A stretch of 64,000 nucleotides of DNA from assembly GCF_000423545.1 (NCBI RefSeq), contig NZ_KE384034.1:6991-70990 (forward strand), read 5' to 3'. The stretch's first letter is position 1. Each line of letters opens with the position of its first letter. The stretch is from Metapseudomonas resinovorans DSM 21078 (lineage in GTDB: Bacteria > Pseudomonadota > Gammaproteobacteria > Pseudomonadales > Pseudomonadaceae). The position numbers and the translations under genes are program-made. Positions 47,409-55,867 of this stretch are shown here, piece after piece. Under the pieces are notes generated by a model. It was not told where the DNA came from. It saw only the letters and a program-made list of their open reading frames with translations, and ran no database searches.

Positions 47409-47696
47409 TCCCTTCGTCGGCCTGGAAGGGTCGGGTCATGACCCCAAGTCCGGGGGTATCGAAGTTCCCCGACGCATGTATCCAGCGTCAACCCGAAGTT
47501 CACGAAAGTTATTGTCGGCCTCTATATCCGTACTTCCCTGAAGTTCGAGCGGAAGTTCGCGGAGAGTATTCGCCACCCAAACCCCAGCGCCACCGCGCGC
47601 TCGGCCTTCGGGCATTTTGTTTTTCGGGCTCTGCGGGATCGCCTGGTCAAGGGGTCGTGGGGGCCGGCGCTTCAGCGTGCATGGCCGCCCTGCGGT
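47409..47696. other. 288-nt gap with repeated GAAGTTC heptamers
   Basis: No convincing gene is seen; a 166-codon frame crossing it has no ribosome site and poor composition. The stretch holds four GAAGTTC heptamers at 47461, 47495, 47540 and 47552. Both flanking genes point into it (convergent), and no strong terminator is visible apart from a small hairpin near GGCCTTCGGGCATTTTG (about 47600-47625). Confidence 0.5.
47461..47558 (+). repeat. Cluster of four GAAGTTC heptamers
   Basis: The heptamer occurs at 47461-47467, 47495-47501, 47540-47546 and 47552-47558 in under 100 bp. The spacing is irregular (34, 45 and 12 nt between starts). The last pair is almost in phase with one helical turn. 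The function is unknown. Confidence 0.4.
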
Positions 47697-48641
47697 CTAC
47701 AGCGGCTCAAGCGGCCAGCGGTCGCTGACCACGAATGCACGCTCCACTTCCCTCCAGCGTCCATCCGCGTCCGGCGCCAGGCGCACCAGTAGGCGCGCCG
47801 GGCTGTCCGGCTGCAACTGCTGGCGCCATTGCCGGAAGCTTTCCTCTGTCCAGAGGTCGCTGGGATCACAGGCTGCCGGGGCGAGCCAGGATTGCCTTGC
47901 TAGCGGCTGCCAGTTGCCGTCCCTGGTCTGTCCCAGGAAGTCCTCCAGCTCGTTGTGGCGCAACCAGCGACCACGCAGGTGAGCAGGGTTGGCGCCGAGC
48001 GGTGCGGTGCAGTTGCCCGGCCAGGGATAGAACAAGTAGCCGCCGAGCCAGAGTTCGGCGCTGGCCGGCTGGGCATCCAGCTGGGCCAGGGCATGACGGC
48101 TTTCGGGGCTGGACGAGAGGGGGAGCTGGTGCAGGCTGAGGTGTTCCAGTTTGCGGTCGAGGCGGTCGTGGCTGCCCGGGCCGATCCACTCGGAGGATTT
48201 GCCGCCATCGCCATGGCGTGGGCCCAGATAGAGCTTGATTGCCAGCTCCAGGTGGTGAACGCCCTCCGCATCGCGCAAGAGCAAGTCGAGCTCGCCCAGG
48301 GTCTGGCCGGCGATGCGGATCGGCAGGTTGGCCGCCAGCAGTTCCACATCCGGCGCCTGGCCCAGAGCGAATTGCCAGAGGCGCTCGTAGTAGAGGCCGA
48401 GGCGACGGTTGGAGGCTTGCGCCAACCAGTGCTCCAGTGGCAAGGGGTGCTGATCCAGTCGATGCAACCAGTCGGCCAGGCGCTCGGGCCGGCTGGCCCA
48501 TCCGCTGGCGCTGAGCGGATGGCGTTGGCGCCAGGGCGGCCGGCTGAGCAGCGGAGGCGAGAGCAGGACCCAGGCCAGGTCGCGCACGCCGGGGTGGCGA
48601 AGCTGGCGGGGGAGCTCGGTCAGCGATTCGAAGGCTTGCAT
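47697..48641 (-). CDS. DUF1853 family protein
   Basis: A 314-aa protein matching the DUF1853 family, found beside nadK in Pseudomonas. It includes LGLYYERLWQFAL, LPIRIAGQTLGELDLLLRD and HHLELAIKLYLG, a pattern (E, then D-x-L, then E-x-K) like a PD-(D/E)xK nuclease core, so a nuclease-like fold is possible (inference). I start at 48641 (MQAFESL) because the frame continues far into nadK on the other strand, where it is only a shadow. The ribosome site is weak. It is divergent from nadK. Confidence 0.82.
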   Translation of the reverse strand: MQAFESLTELPRQLRHPGVRDLAWVLLSPPLLSRPPWRQRHPLSASGWASRPERLADWLHRLDQHPLPLEHWLAQASNRRLGLYYERLWQFALGQAPDVELLAANLPIRIAGQTLGELDLLLRDAEGVHHLELAIKLYLGPRHGDGGKSSEWIGPGSHDRLDRKLEHLSLHQLPLSSSPESRHALAQLDAQPASAELWLGGYLFYPWPGNCTAPLGANPAHLRGRWLRHNELEDFLGQTRDGNWQPLARQSWLAPAACDPSDLWTEESFRQWRQQLQPDSPARLLVRLAPDADGRWREVERAFVVSDRWPLEPL

Positions 48642-48734
48642 GCTGCGAGCATAGCCGACAGTGGTTTGCCGCTGTCCGTCTCTATCCCCCATACTTTCGC
48701 CATTCCTCACCCGCCAATGCCGCCCTGGAGCACC

Positions 48735-49622
48735 ATGGAGCAATTCCGCAATATCGGCATAATCGGTCGCCTGGGCAGTTCCCATGTGCTCGACACCATT
48801 CGCCGGCTGAAAAAATTCCTGCTGGACCGTCACCTCCATGTGATTCTCGAAGACACCATCTCCGAAGTGCTGCCGGGCCATGGCCTGCAGACCTCGTCGC
48901 GCAAGATCCTCGGCGAAGTCTGTGACCTGGTGATCGTGGTCGGCGGCGACGGCAGTATGCTCGGCGCCGCCCGGGCCCTGGCGCGGCACAACGTGCCGGT
49001 GCTGGGAATCAACCGCGGCAGCCTGGGCTTTCTCACCGATATCCGTCCTGACGAGCTGGAAGTGAAGGTGGCCGAGGTGCTGGATGGTCGCTACAGCGTC
49101 GAGACGCGCTTCCTGCTGGAGGCGGAGGTGCGCCGCCATGGTGAGGCCATCGGTCAGGGGGATGCGCTGAATGACGTCGTGCTGCACCCTGGCAAATCGA
49201 CGCGGATGATCGAGTTCGAGCTGCATATCGATGGCCAGTTCGTCTGCAGCCAGAAGGCCGACGGACTGATCATCGCCACGCCGACTGGCTCCACGGCCTA
49301 CGCGCTGTCCGCCGGTGGTCCGATCATGCATCCCAAGCTCGATGCGATCGTCATCGTGCCCATGTATCCGCACACGTTGTCCAGCCGGCCCATTGTGGTG
49401 GACAGCACCAGCGAGCTGAAGATTGTGGTCTCGCCCAACCTGCAGATCTATCCGCTGGTGTCCTGCGATGGCCAGAACCACTTTACCTGCGCCCCCGGCG
49501 ATACGATCACGGTGGCCAAGAAGCCGCAGAAACTGCGCCTGATCCACCCCCTGGACCACAACTACTACGAGGTCTGTCGGACCAAGCTGGGCTGGGGCAG
49601 CCGACTCGGCGGAGGCGACTGA
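48735..49622 (+). CDS. nadK: NAD kinase
   Basis: An ATP-NAD kinase (295 aa) that makes NADP. It has the conserved GGDGSMLGAAR (Asp72 catalytic), NRGSLGFLTDI, LNDVVLH, DGLIIATPTGSTAYALSAGGPIMHP and SCDGQNHF. Start at 48735 with TGGAG 4 nt upstream. The stop overlaps the next gene's start by 1 nt. The length is typical. Confidence 0.97.
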   Translation: MEQFRNIGIIGRLGSSHVLDTIRRLKKFLLDRHLHVILEDTISEVLPGHGLQTSSRKILGEVCDLVIVVGGDGSMLGAARALARHNVPVLGINRGSLGFLTDIRPDELEVKVAEVLDGRYSVETRFLLEAEVRRHGEAIGQGDALNDVVLHPGKSTRMIEFELHIDGQFVCSQKADGLIIATPTGSTAYALSAGGPIMHPKLDAIVIVPMYPHTLSSRPIVVDSTSELKIVVSPNLQIYPLVSCDGQNHFTCAPGDTITVAKKPQKLRLIHPLDHNYYEVCRTKLGWGSRLGGGD

Positions 49623-50596
49623 TGAGCCTCGATCCCGGCCGTGGCTACGACCTGATCGGCGACGTCCACGGCTGCGCCCATACCCTGGAGCGCCTGCTCG
49701 ATCGCCTCGGCTATCGCAAGCACAATGGCACCTGGCAGCACCCGCAGCGCATGGCGCTGTTCCTGGGCGATATCATCGACCGTGGTCCGCGCATCCGCGA
49801 AGCGCTGCACCTGGTTCACGCCATGGTGGAAGCCGGGCAGGCCCTGTGCATCATGGGTAACCATGAGTACAACGCCCTTGGCTGGAGCACTCCGGCGCCA
49901 CCCGGTAGCGGGCACCATTTTGTCCGTGAGCACACCCCGCGCCATGCCCGGCTGATCAAGGAAACCCTGGAGCAATTCGAAGGCCATCCGGCCGACTGGA
50001 GGGACTTCCTCGGCTGGTTCTACGAGCTGCCGCTTTTCCTCGATGGCGGCCATTTCCGCATGGTCCACGCCTGCTGGGATGGCCACATGATCGCTGCATT
50101 GCGCGACATGCACCCGGACGGGCGGATCAACGAGGCTTTCATCAAGGCTGCGGTCGATCCGTCCAGCTTCGCCACGCGAGTGTTCGACAGGCTGCTGCGT
50201 GGCACCGACCTGCCACTGCCCGGCGGCATGACCCTGACCGGCAGCGACGGTTTCACCCGCTCGGCGTTCCGCACCAAGTTCTGGGCCGAGGATCCGCAGA
50301 CATACGGTGATGTGGTTTTCCAGCCCGACGCGTTGCCCGAGCAGGTGGCCAGCCAGCCGCTGTCCCAGGCACACAAGTCGCGCCTGCTCAGTTACGGCCC
50401 GCAAGAGCCCATACTGTTCGTCGGCCACTACTGGCGGCGCGGCCGTCCGGCGCCGATTCGCGGCAACCTGGCCTGCCTGGACTACAGCGCAGTGATGTAC
50501 GGCAAGCTGGTGGCCTACCGGCTTGACCAGGAAACCCGGCTGGACCCGGACAAGTTCGTATGGGTCGAAGTGGAGCGCCCCGAGGAGCCCCGATGA
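49622..50596 (+). CDS. Metallophosphoesterase (PrpE/ApaH-like)
   Basis: A 324-aa dinuclear-metal phosphoesterase. Metal ligands are in GDVHGC (residues 13-18), GDIIDRGP, GNHEYNALGW, VHACWDGHMI and VGHYWRRG. The family includes bacterial PrpE and diadenosine tetraphosphatases; the substrate here is unknown. It overlaps nadK by 1 nt and the rhomboid gene by 4 nt, so it is made in the same transcript. Confidence 0.9.
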   Translation: MSLDPGRGYDLIGDVHGCAHTLERLLDRLGYRKHNGTWQHPQRMALFLGDIIDRGPRIREALHLVHAMVEAGQALCIMGNHEYNALGWSTPAPPGSGHHFVREHTPRHARLIKETLEQFEGHPADWRDFLGWFYELPLFLDGGHFRMVHACWDGHMIAALRDMHPDGRINEAFIKAAVDPSSFATRVFDRLLRGTDLPLPGGMTLTGSDGFTRSAFRTKFWAEDPQTYGDVVFQPDALPEQVASQPLSQAHKSRLLSYGPQEPILFVGHYWRRGRPAPIRGNLACLDYSAVMYGKLVAYRLDQETRLDPDKFVWVEVERPEEPR

Positions 50597-51459
50597 GTGC
50601 GGTTGAAGTATTGCGTTTACCCCTGACCGTGGATCTTTCCGGTTTCGTGGCCCTGTTGCAGCGCCTGGAAGTGCCCTATCGGGTCAGCGAGGAATCCGGC
50701 GAGCAGGTGCTTTGGGTGCCGGGGCCGCAATTGGCGGAGAAGGTGCGCGGACTCTACCAGCGTTTTCCTGATGGCGACCCGCATTTCCAGTTGCCCCATG
50801 AGGCGCCGACCGAAGCGCCGCGCCCTGGCATCCTCGCGCAGCTAAAGGCCAGTCCCATCACCAGCCTGGTGTTGCTGTTGACCCTGGCGGTGGCAGCGCT
50901 CACCGGTCTGGGAGAGAACTTTTCCACCATCCGCTGGCTGAGCTTCCAGGACTTCCAGGTCCAGGGTGACTACATCTACTTCTCGTCCCTGGAAGAGGGA
51001 CTGGCAGCCGGGCAGTGGTGGCGGTTGGTGACGCCTATGCTGATCCACTTCGGCATCCTCCACCTTGCGATGAACGGAATGTGGTTCTGGGAACTCGGGC
51101 GGCGCATCGAGGCGCGGCAGGGAGGGGCGGTGCTGCTGGTACTGACCCTCGGCTTCAGCCTGGTGTCGGATTATGCCCAGTACTTCACCAGTGGCCCCAC
51201 GTTGTTCGGCGGGCTTTCCGGCGTGCTCTACGGGCTGCTCGGCCACTGCTGGGTGTTCCAGCGCCTCGCACCGTGCCCGGCTTACCGTCTGCCGCCCGGG
51301 GTGATGGCGATGATGCTGATCTGGCTGCTGGTGTGCCTGTCCGGGCTGATCACCGCCCTGGGTTTCGGCGCCATCGCCAACGGTGCCCATGTGGGCGGAT
51401 TGCTGGTCGGTTGCGCCACTGGCCTCCTTGGAGGTGCCTTGGCGCGCCTGGGTCGTTAG
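50593..51459 (+). CDS. Rhomboid family intramembrane serine protease
   Basis: A 288-aa rhomboid protease. A cytosolic N-terminal domain of about 85 residues (VPYRVSEESGEQVLWVPGP) is followed by six predicted membrane helices. Catalytic residues are present: HLAMNGMWFWELGRRIE (HxxxN in TM2), the Ser in GGLSGVLYGLLGH, and the His in NGAHVGGLLVG. This is the GlpG-like architecture. Start at 50593 with GAGGAG upstream, overlapping the previous stop. Confidence 0.92.
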   Translation: MSAVEVLRLPLTVDLSGFVALLQRLEVPYRVSEESGEQVLWVPGPQLAEKVRGLYQRFPDGDPHFQLPHEAPTEAPRPGILAQLKASPITSLVLLLTLAVAALTGLGENFSTIRWLSFQDFQVQGDYIYFSSLEEGLAAGQWWRLVTPMLIHFGILHLAMNGMWFWELGRRIEARQGGAVLLVLTLGFSLVSDYAQYFTSGPTLFGGLSGVLYGLLGHCWVFQRLAPCPAYRLPPGVMAMMLIWLLVCLSGLITALGFGAIANGAHVGGLLVGCATGLLGGALARLGR

Positions 51460-51495
51460 AATGCGCGGCCTGTCCCATTTTCCTGCGAGCGGCCC

Positions 51496-51756
51496 ATGTC
51501 GTCTTTTGCCCATCTGATCAGCAACATCACCCAGGATGTCTACGAAAGCCTCAAGCTGGCCGTGGAAATCGGCAAGTGGCCGGATGGCCGCAAGCTGACC
51601 CAGGAGCAGAAGGAGCTGTCGCTGCAGGCGGTGATCGCCTGGGAGCTGAAGAACCTTCCAGAAGAAGAGCGCACCGGTTACATGGGGCCGCAGGAGTGCA
51701 GTTCCAAGTCCGATCCCATCCCTAACATTCTGTTCAAGTCGAATTCGGTCCACTGA
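51496..51756 (+). CDS. DUF1315 family (YeaC-like) protein
   Basis: An 86-aa soluble protein. It matches YeaC of E. coli (DUF1315): GKWPDGRKLTQEQKELSLQAVIAWELKNLPEEERTGYM. The function is unknown. The start follows GAGCGG 6 nt upstream. Its stop overlaps the start of the DUF2797 gene, so the two are coupled. Confidence 0.88.
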   Translation: MSSFAHLISNITQDVYESLKLAVEIGKWPDGRKLTQEQKELSLQAVIAWELKNLPEEERTGYMGPQECSSKSDPIPNILFKSNSVH

Positions 51757-52586
51757 TGCTGGAACTAGGACGCGGTGCACTCAGCAAGATGTCGGTGCGC
51801 CTTGAAACGCCCGTGCAATACGGCTTTCGCCTCGGCGAAGCGGATATCGCGGCGAACCCACTGATCGGCAAGCAGCTTCGCCTGGAGTTCCTCGGGGCCA
51901 TCCACTGCACCCATTGCGGGCGCAAGACGAAGAAGAGCTTCAGCCAGGGCTATTGCTACCCCTGTTTCACCAAGCTGGCCCAGTGCGACAGTTGTATCGT
52001 CAGCCCGGAGAAGTGCCACTTCGATCAGGGCACGTGCCGCGAGCCGGAGTGGGGGGAGCGTTTCTGCATGACCGACCACGTGGTCTACCTGGCCAACTCC
52101 TCGGGTATCAAAGTAGGCATCACCCGTGCCAGCCAGGTGCCGACCCGCTGGATCGACCAGGGCGCCAGCCAAGCGCTGCCGATCATGCGTGTGGCCACCC
52201 GCCAGCAGTCCGGCTTCGTCGAAGACCTGCTGCGCAGCCGGGTAGCCGATCGCACCAACTGGCGTGCCATGCTCAAGGGCGAGGCGCCGTCGCTGGATCT
52301 GCCCAGCGTTCGCGACGAGCTGTTCGAGCATTGCGCCGAGGGTATCCGCGCGCTCCAGGACCGCTTTGGCCTGCAGGCGATCCAGCCGGTCAGCGATATC
52401 CAGACCGTCGAGATCAGCTACCCGGTGGATGCCTATCCGACCAAGGTCGTCAGCTTCGATCTGGACAAGACGCCGGTGGTGGAGGGTACGCTGCGGGGGA
52501 TCAAGGGCCAGTACCTGATCCTCGATACCGGCGTGATCAACCTGCGCAAGTACACGGCCTACCAGTTGGCCATCAGCGCGGCATAG
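51756..52586 (+). CDS. DUF2797 family zinc-ribbon protein
   Basis: A 276-aa protein with a cysteine-rich segment (about 50-90: CTHCGRKTKKSFSQGYCYPC, then CDSCIVSPEKC) that probably binds zinc, followed by VVYLANSSGIKVGITRASQVPTRWIDQGA, which looks like the core of a GIY-YIG endonuclease domain (Y, then K-V-G-I-T, then R). Family DUF2797; function unknown, nucleic-acid work is possible (inference). It starts by coupling to the DUF1315 stop. Confidence 0.82.
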   Translation: MLELGRGALSKMSVRLETPVQYGFRLGEADIAANPLIGKQLRLEFLGAIHCTHCGRKTKKSFSQGYCYPCFTKLAQCDSCIVSPEKCHFDQGTCREPEWGERFCMTDHVVYLANSSGIKVGITRASQVPTRWIDQGASQALPIMRVATRQQSGFVEDLLRSRVADRTNWRAMLKGEAPSLDLPSVRDELFEHCAEGIRALQDRFGLQAIQPVSDIQTVEISYPVDAYPTKVVSFDLDKTPVVEGTLRGIKGQYLILDTGVINLRKYTAYQLAISAA

Positions 52587-52691
52587 GTTCTGGCAGAAGG
52601 TCGGTAGGGGAATAGTCCATACTCCGACCTTGACCCATTCATCATGCGCGGCCCAGGGTTTCGGGGCCGCCCCGCAAGCGAAGAGACGACC

Positions 52692-55349
52692 ATGCGCACC
52701 GAGCAACCGAAAGTCATCTACCTCAAGGACTATCAGGCCCCGGAATACCTGATTGACGAGACCAACCTGACCTTCGAGCTGTACGAGGACCACACCCTGG
52801 TCCACGCCCAGCTGGTGATGCGCCGCAATCCGGCGCGCGGCGAGGGCCTGCCGCCCCTGGTGCTGGACGGCCAGCAACTGGAGCTTTTGTCGTTGTCCAT
52901 GGATGACCGCGAACTGGGCGCCGCCGACTACCAGCTGGATGACAGCCACCTGACTCTTCAGCCGGTTTCGAAGGCCTTCACCCTCGACAGTACGGTGCGC
53001 ATCCATCCGGAAACCAACACCGCGCTGGAAGGGCTGTACAAGTCCGGCAAGATGTTCTGCACCCAGTGCGAGGCCGAAGGCTTCCGCAAGATCACCTACT
53101 ACCTCGACCGCCCGGATGTGATGAGCACCTTCACCACCACCGTCAGCGCCGAGCAGCATCGCTACCCGGTGTTGCTGTCCAACGGTAACCCGGTGGCCAG
53201 CGGGGCAGAGGAGGGCGGTCGGCACTGGGCGACCTGGGAAGACCCCTTCAAGAAGCCGGCCTATCTGTTCGCCCTGGTGGCCGGTGACCTCTGGTGCGTG
53301 GAAGACAGTTTCACCACCATGACGCAGCGTGACGTGGCACTGCGTATCTATGTCGAGCCCGAGAACATCGACAAGGTCCAGCACGCCATGGACAGCCTGA
53401 AGAAGTCCATGCGCTGGGACGAAGAGGTCTACGGTCGCGAGTACGACCTGGACATCTTCATGATCGTTGCGGTGAACGACTTCAACATGGGCGCCATGGA
53501 GAACAAGGGGCTCAACATCTTCAACTCCAGCTGTGTGCTGGCCAAGGCCGAGACCGCCACCGACGCCGCGCACCAGCGGGTCGAGGCGGTGGTGGCACAC
53601 GAGTACTTCCACAACTGGTCGGGCAACCGCGTGACCTGCCGCGACTGGTTCCAGCTGTCCTTGAAGGAAGGCTTCACCGTGTTCCGGGATGCCGAGTTCT
53701 CCGCTGACATGAACTCGCGCACCGTCAAGCGAATCGAGGACGTGGCCTTCCTGCGCACCAACCAGTTCGCCGAGGATGCCGGCCCCATGGCCCACCCCGT
53801 GCGTCCCGACTCCTTCATCGAGATCTCCAACTTCTACACCCTGACCGTCTACGAGAAGGGCTCGGAAGTGGTGCGCATGATCCACACCCTGCTGGGCGCC
53901 GAGGGCTTCCGCAAAGGCACCGATCTCTATTTCGAACGCCATGACGGCCAGGCGGTGACCTGCGATGACTTTATCAAGGCCATGGAAGACGCCAACGGCG
54001 TCGACCTCGGTCAGTTCAAACGCTGGTACAGCCAGTCCGGAACTCCGCGCCTGCAGGTGGAAGAGGCCTATGATGCGGCAGCGAAGACCTACAGCCTGAC
54101 CTTCCGCCAGAGCTGCCCGGCGACCCCGGGGCAGAAGGACAAGCAACCCTTCGTCATTCCGGTGGAAGTGGGTTTGCTGGACGGCCAGGGCCGCGAGTTG
54201 CCGCTGCGTCTGCAAGGCGAAGACACCGCGCAAGGCGGCAGCCGCGTACTGGCTTTGAGCGAGGCGGAGCAGCGCTTCACCTTCGTCGATGTCGCCGAAC
54301 GTCCGCTCCCTTCGCTGTTGCGTGGTTTTTCGGCACCGGTGAAGCTGAGCTTCCCTTACAGCCGCGATCAATTGATGTTCCTCATGCAGCACGATTCCGA
54401 CGGCTTCAACCGCTGGGAAGCGGGGCAGCAACTGTCGGTACAGGTGCTGCAGGAGCTGATTGCACAGCATCAGCGTGGCGAGAAGCTGGTGCTGGACTCG
54501 CGCCTGATCACCGCCTTCCGCACCCTGCTGGAGGACGAGTCCCTCGATCAGGCCATGGTTGCCGAGATGCTCTCGTTGCCGAGCGAGGCCTACCTCACCG
54601 AAATCAGTGAAGTCGCGGATGTGGATGCCATCCATGCCGCCCGCGAATTCGCTCGTCAGTCCATCGGCGAAGCCCTGTTCCAGCCGCTGCTGGCCCGTTT
54701 CCAGGCGAACCGCGCGCTTTCCCGAGAAACCGGTTATGTGGCCGAAGCGGCGCATATCGCCCGCCGCACCCTGCAGAACATCGCCCTGTCGTACCTGATG
54801 CAGAGCGGCAAGGCCGAAGTGCTTGAGGCCTGTCTGGAGCAGTTCAACGATAGCGACAACATGACCGAGCGCCTGTCGTCCCTGGCTGTGCTGGTCAATT
54901 CTGGTTTCGAGCAAGAAAAGGCCGACGCCCTGTCGCGTTTCGCCGACTACTTCAAGGATGACCCGCTGGTGATGGACCAGTGGTTCAGCGTGCAGGCCGG
55001 CTGCGGCCTGCCGGGCGGCCTCGAGCGCGTCCAGGCATTGATGGAGCATCCGGCCTTCACCTTGAAGAACCCGAACAAGGTACGCGCGCTGATCGGCGCC
55101 TTCGCCAACCAGAACCTGGTGAACTTCCACCGGGCCGATGGTGCTGGCTACCGTTTCCTCGCCGATCACGTGATCACGCTGAACGCGTTCAACCCCCAGA
55201 TCGCCTCCCGCCAACTGGCACCGCTGACGCGCTGGCGCAAGTACGACGCCAGTCGCCAGCAACTGATGAAGGGCGAGCTGGAGCGCATCCTCGCCTCTGG
55301 CGAGCTGTCCAGCGACGTCTTCGAAGTGGTCAGCAAGAGCCTCGCCTGA
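52692..55349 (+). CDS. pepN: Aminopeptidase N
   Basis: An M1 zinc aminopeptidase of 885 aa that removes N-terminal residues in cytosolic protein turnover. GAMEN is at 267-271 and the zinc site HEYFH at 303-307 with Glu326 downstream, the same spacing as in E. coli PepN. The N-terminus YLKDYQAPEYLIDETNLTFEL and the C-terminal helical bowl (RKYDASRQQLMKGELERILASGELS) are typical. The start at 52692 is chosen because MRTEQPKVIYLKDYQAP matches the family; a weak GAAGAGA site lies upstream. Confidence 0.97.
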   Translation: MRTEQPKVIYLKDYQAPEYLIDETNLTFELYEDHTLVHAQLVMRRNPARGEGLPPLVLDGQQLELLSLSMDDRELGAADYQLDDSHLTLQPVSKAFTLDSTVRIHPETNTALEGLYKSGKMFCTQCEAEGFRKITYYLDRPDVMSTFTTTVSAEQHRYPVLLSNGNPVASGAEEGGRHWATWEDPFKKPAYLFALVAGDLWCVEDSFTTMTQRDVALRIYVEPENIDKVQHAMDSLKKSMRWDEEVYGREYDLDIFMIVAVNDFNMGAMENKGLNIFNSSCVLAKAETATDAAHQRVEAVVAHEYFHNWSGNRVTCRDWFQLSLKEGFTVFRDAEFSADMNSRTVKRIEDVAFLRTNQFAEDAGPMAHPVRPDSFIEISNFYTLTVYEKGSEVVRMIHTLLGAEGFRKGTDLYFERHDGQAVTCDDFIKAMEDANGVDLGQFKRWYSQSGTPRLQVEEAYDAAAKTYSLTFRQSCPATPGQKDKQPFVIPVEVGLLDGQGRELPLRLQGEDTAQGGSRVLALSEAEQRFTFVDVAERPLPSLLRGFSAPVKLSFPYSRDQLMFLMQHDSDGFNRWEAGQQLSVQVLQELIAQHQRGEKLVLDSRLITAFRTLLEDESLDQAMVAEMLSLPSEAYLTEISEVADVDAIHAAREFARQSIGEALFQPLLARFQANRALSRETGYVAEAAHIARRTLQNIALSYLMQSGKAEVLEACLEQFNDSDNMTERLSSLAVLVNSGFEQEKADALSRFADYFKDDPLVMDQWFSVQAGCGLPGGLERVQALMEHPAFTLKNPNKVRALIGAFANQNLVNFHRADGAGYRFLADHVITLNAFNPQIASRQLAPLTRWRKYDASRQQLMKGELERILASGELSSDVFEVVSKSLA

Positions 55350-55359
55350 CGCCCTCCAG

Positions 55360-55379
55360 CAGCCCGTGAAAGCGGGCTG
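55360..55379 (+). terminator. Small hairpin after pepN
   Basis: CAGCCCG / CGGGCTG around TGAAAG, 10 nt after the pepN stop. No T-tract follows. Confidence 0.45.
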
Positions 55380-55403
55380 TCATCCCTCCGAAATCTCTCC
55401 TTC

Positions 55404-55440
55404 AAAAAGTGTTACCGGTTAGCGCTGGTAACACTTTTTT
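55404..55440. terminator. Bidirectional Rho-independent terminator
   Basis: AAAAAGTGTTACC pairs with GGTAACACTTTTT across a 10-nt loop and is followed by TTTTT on the plus strand. A-tract and T-tract on both sides make it usable from either strand. It separates pepN from the sigma-54 region. Confidence 0.9.
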
Positions 55441-55577
55441 GTTACCCAAAGAAATGCATCAGGCCGTTGTTATGCGCGAACAGTCTTAAAAGGCCAGAAA
55501 GGCCTTGACCAGACAGCTTTTGGTATGAGCGTACATGCCCTGCAAGTGTGATCTTGAGTGACAAATCGAGCCAGATC

Positions 55578-55594
55578 GTCCGACAAGATCGGAC
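55578..55594. promoter_or_regulatory. Upstream dyad, candidate enhancer-binding-protein site
   Basis: GTCCGA-N5-TCGGAC, a perfect 6-bp inverted repeat about 97 nt before the -24 box. The distance is typical of an upstream activating site for a sigma-54 enhancer-binding protein. Confidence 0.4.
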
Positions 55595-55622
55595 AGAAAA
55601 AAAGAAATTGATTACTGGATGA

Positions 55623-55642
55623 TCAGTCACTTGTTTGACTGA
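55623..55642. promoter_or_regulatory. Second upstream dyad
   Basis: TCAGTCA-N6-TGACTGA, a perfect 7-bp inverted repeat about 49 nt before the -24 box. The flanking GATCAGTCACTTGT (55621-55634) matches 13 of 14 bases with the fadH dyad GATCAGTAACTTGT. Confidence 0.45.
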
Positions 55643-55688
55643 AAATTGTCGCGTGGCCTGTGGAACTTTTCTGACGCTCATTTAGGAC

Positions 55689-55705
55689 TTGGCACCATGG
55701 TTGCA
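55689..55705 (+). promoter_or_regulatory. Sigma-54 (RpoN) -24/-12 promoter
   Basis: TTGGCACC-ATGG-TTGCA is nearly identical to the RpoN consensus TGGCACG-N4-TTGCW. The essential GG (55691-55692) and GC (55703-55704) are 10 nt apart. Transcription would start near 55716, giving a leader of about 150 nt before the DUF1302 start. Confidence 0.85.
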
Positions 55706-55832
55706 ACGCCGCTGACGATTTGGCCCCGTTTCGGTGCATCGGGAACGGGGTGTGCTCTGCGCTGGGGATTTCCTGCCGAAGCAAAAAAGGCCGCCAAGCG
55801 GCTGGACAAACAAGCCCGCCCGACGGGCAGCC

Positions 55833-55840
55833 AATAACAA
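55833..55840 (+). promoter_or_regulatory. AANAANAA motif (Hfq/Crc-type) upstream of DUF1302 gene
   Basis: AATAACAA fits the catabolite activity motif bound by Hfq with Crc. It lies 27 nt before the ATG at 55868 and 13 nt before the CGGAG ribosome site. Inferred. Confidence 0.45.
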
Positions 55841-55867
55841 AGTGATCAGTCCACGGAGTAAGACTCG

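Larger units (their letters stand above)
55441..55867 (+). other. Regulatory gap upstream of the DUF1302 operon
   Basis: 427 nt with no convincing gene; a 63-codon frame (55646-55837) starts upstream of the sigma-54 start point and lacks a ribosome site. It holds two upstream dyads, a -24/-12 promoter, a structured leader (hairpin CCCCGTT / AACGGGG at 55724-55750) and an AANAANAA motif, followed by the start at 55868. Confidence 0.6.

Noticed and set aside
47228-47728. 166-codon frame crossing the end of the CNB-rhodanese gene
   Set aside because: Overlaps the rhodanese domain in another frame, and the unique part has no start signal.
51765-55262. 1165-codon open frame antisense to pepN and DUF2797
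   Set aside because: Shadow of two well-supported genes; no recognisable domains.
55646-55837. 63-codon ORF upstream of the DUF1302 gene
   Set aside because: Begins before the sigma-54 start point, has no ribosome site and overlaps the promoter; treated as leader sequence.
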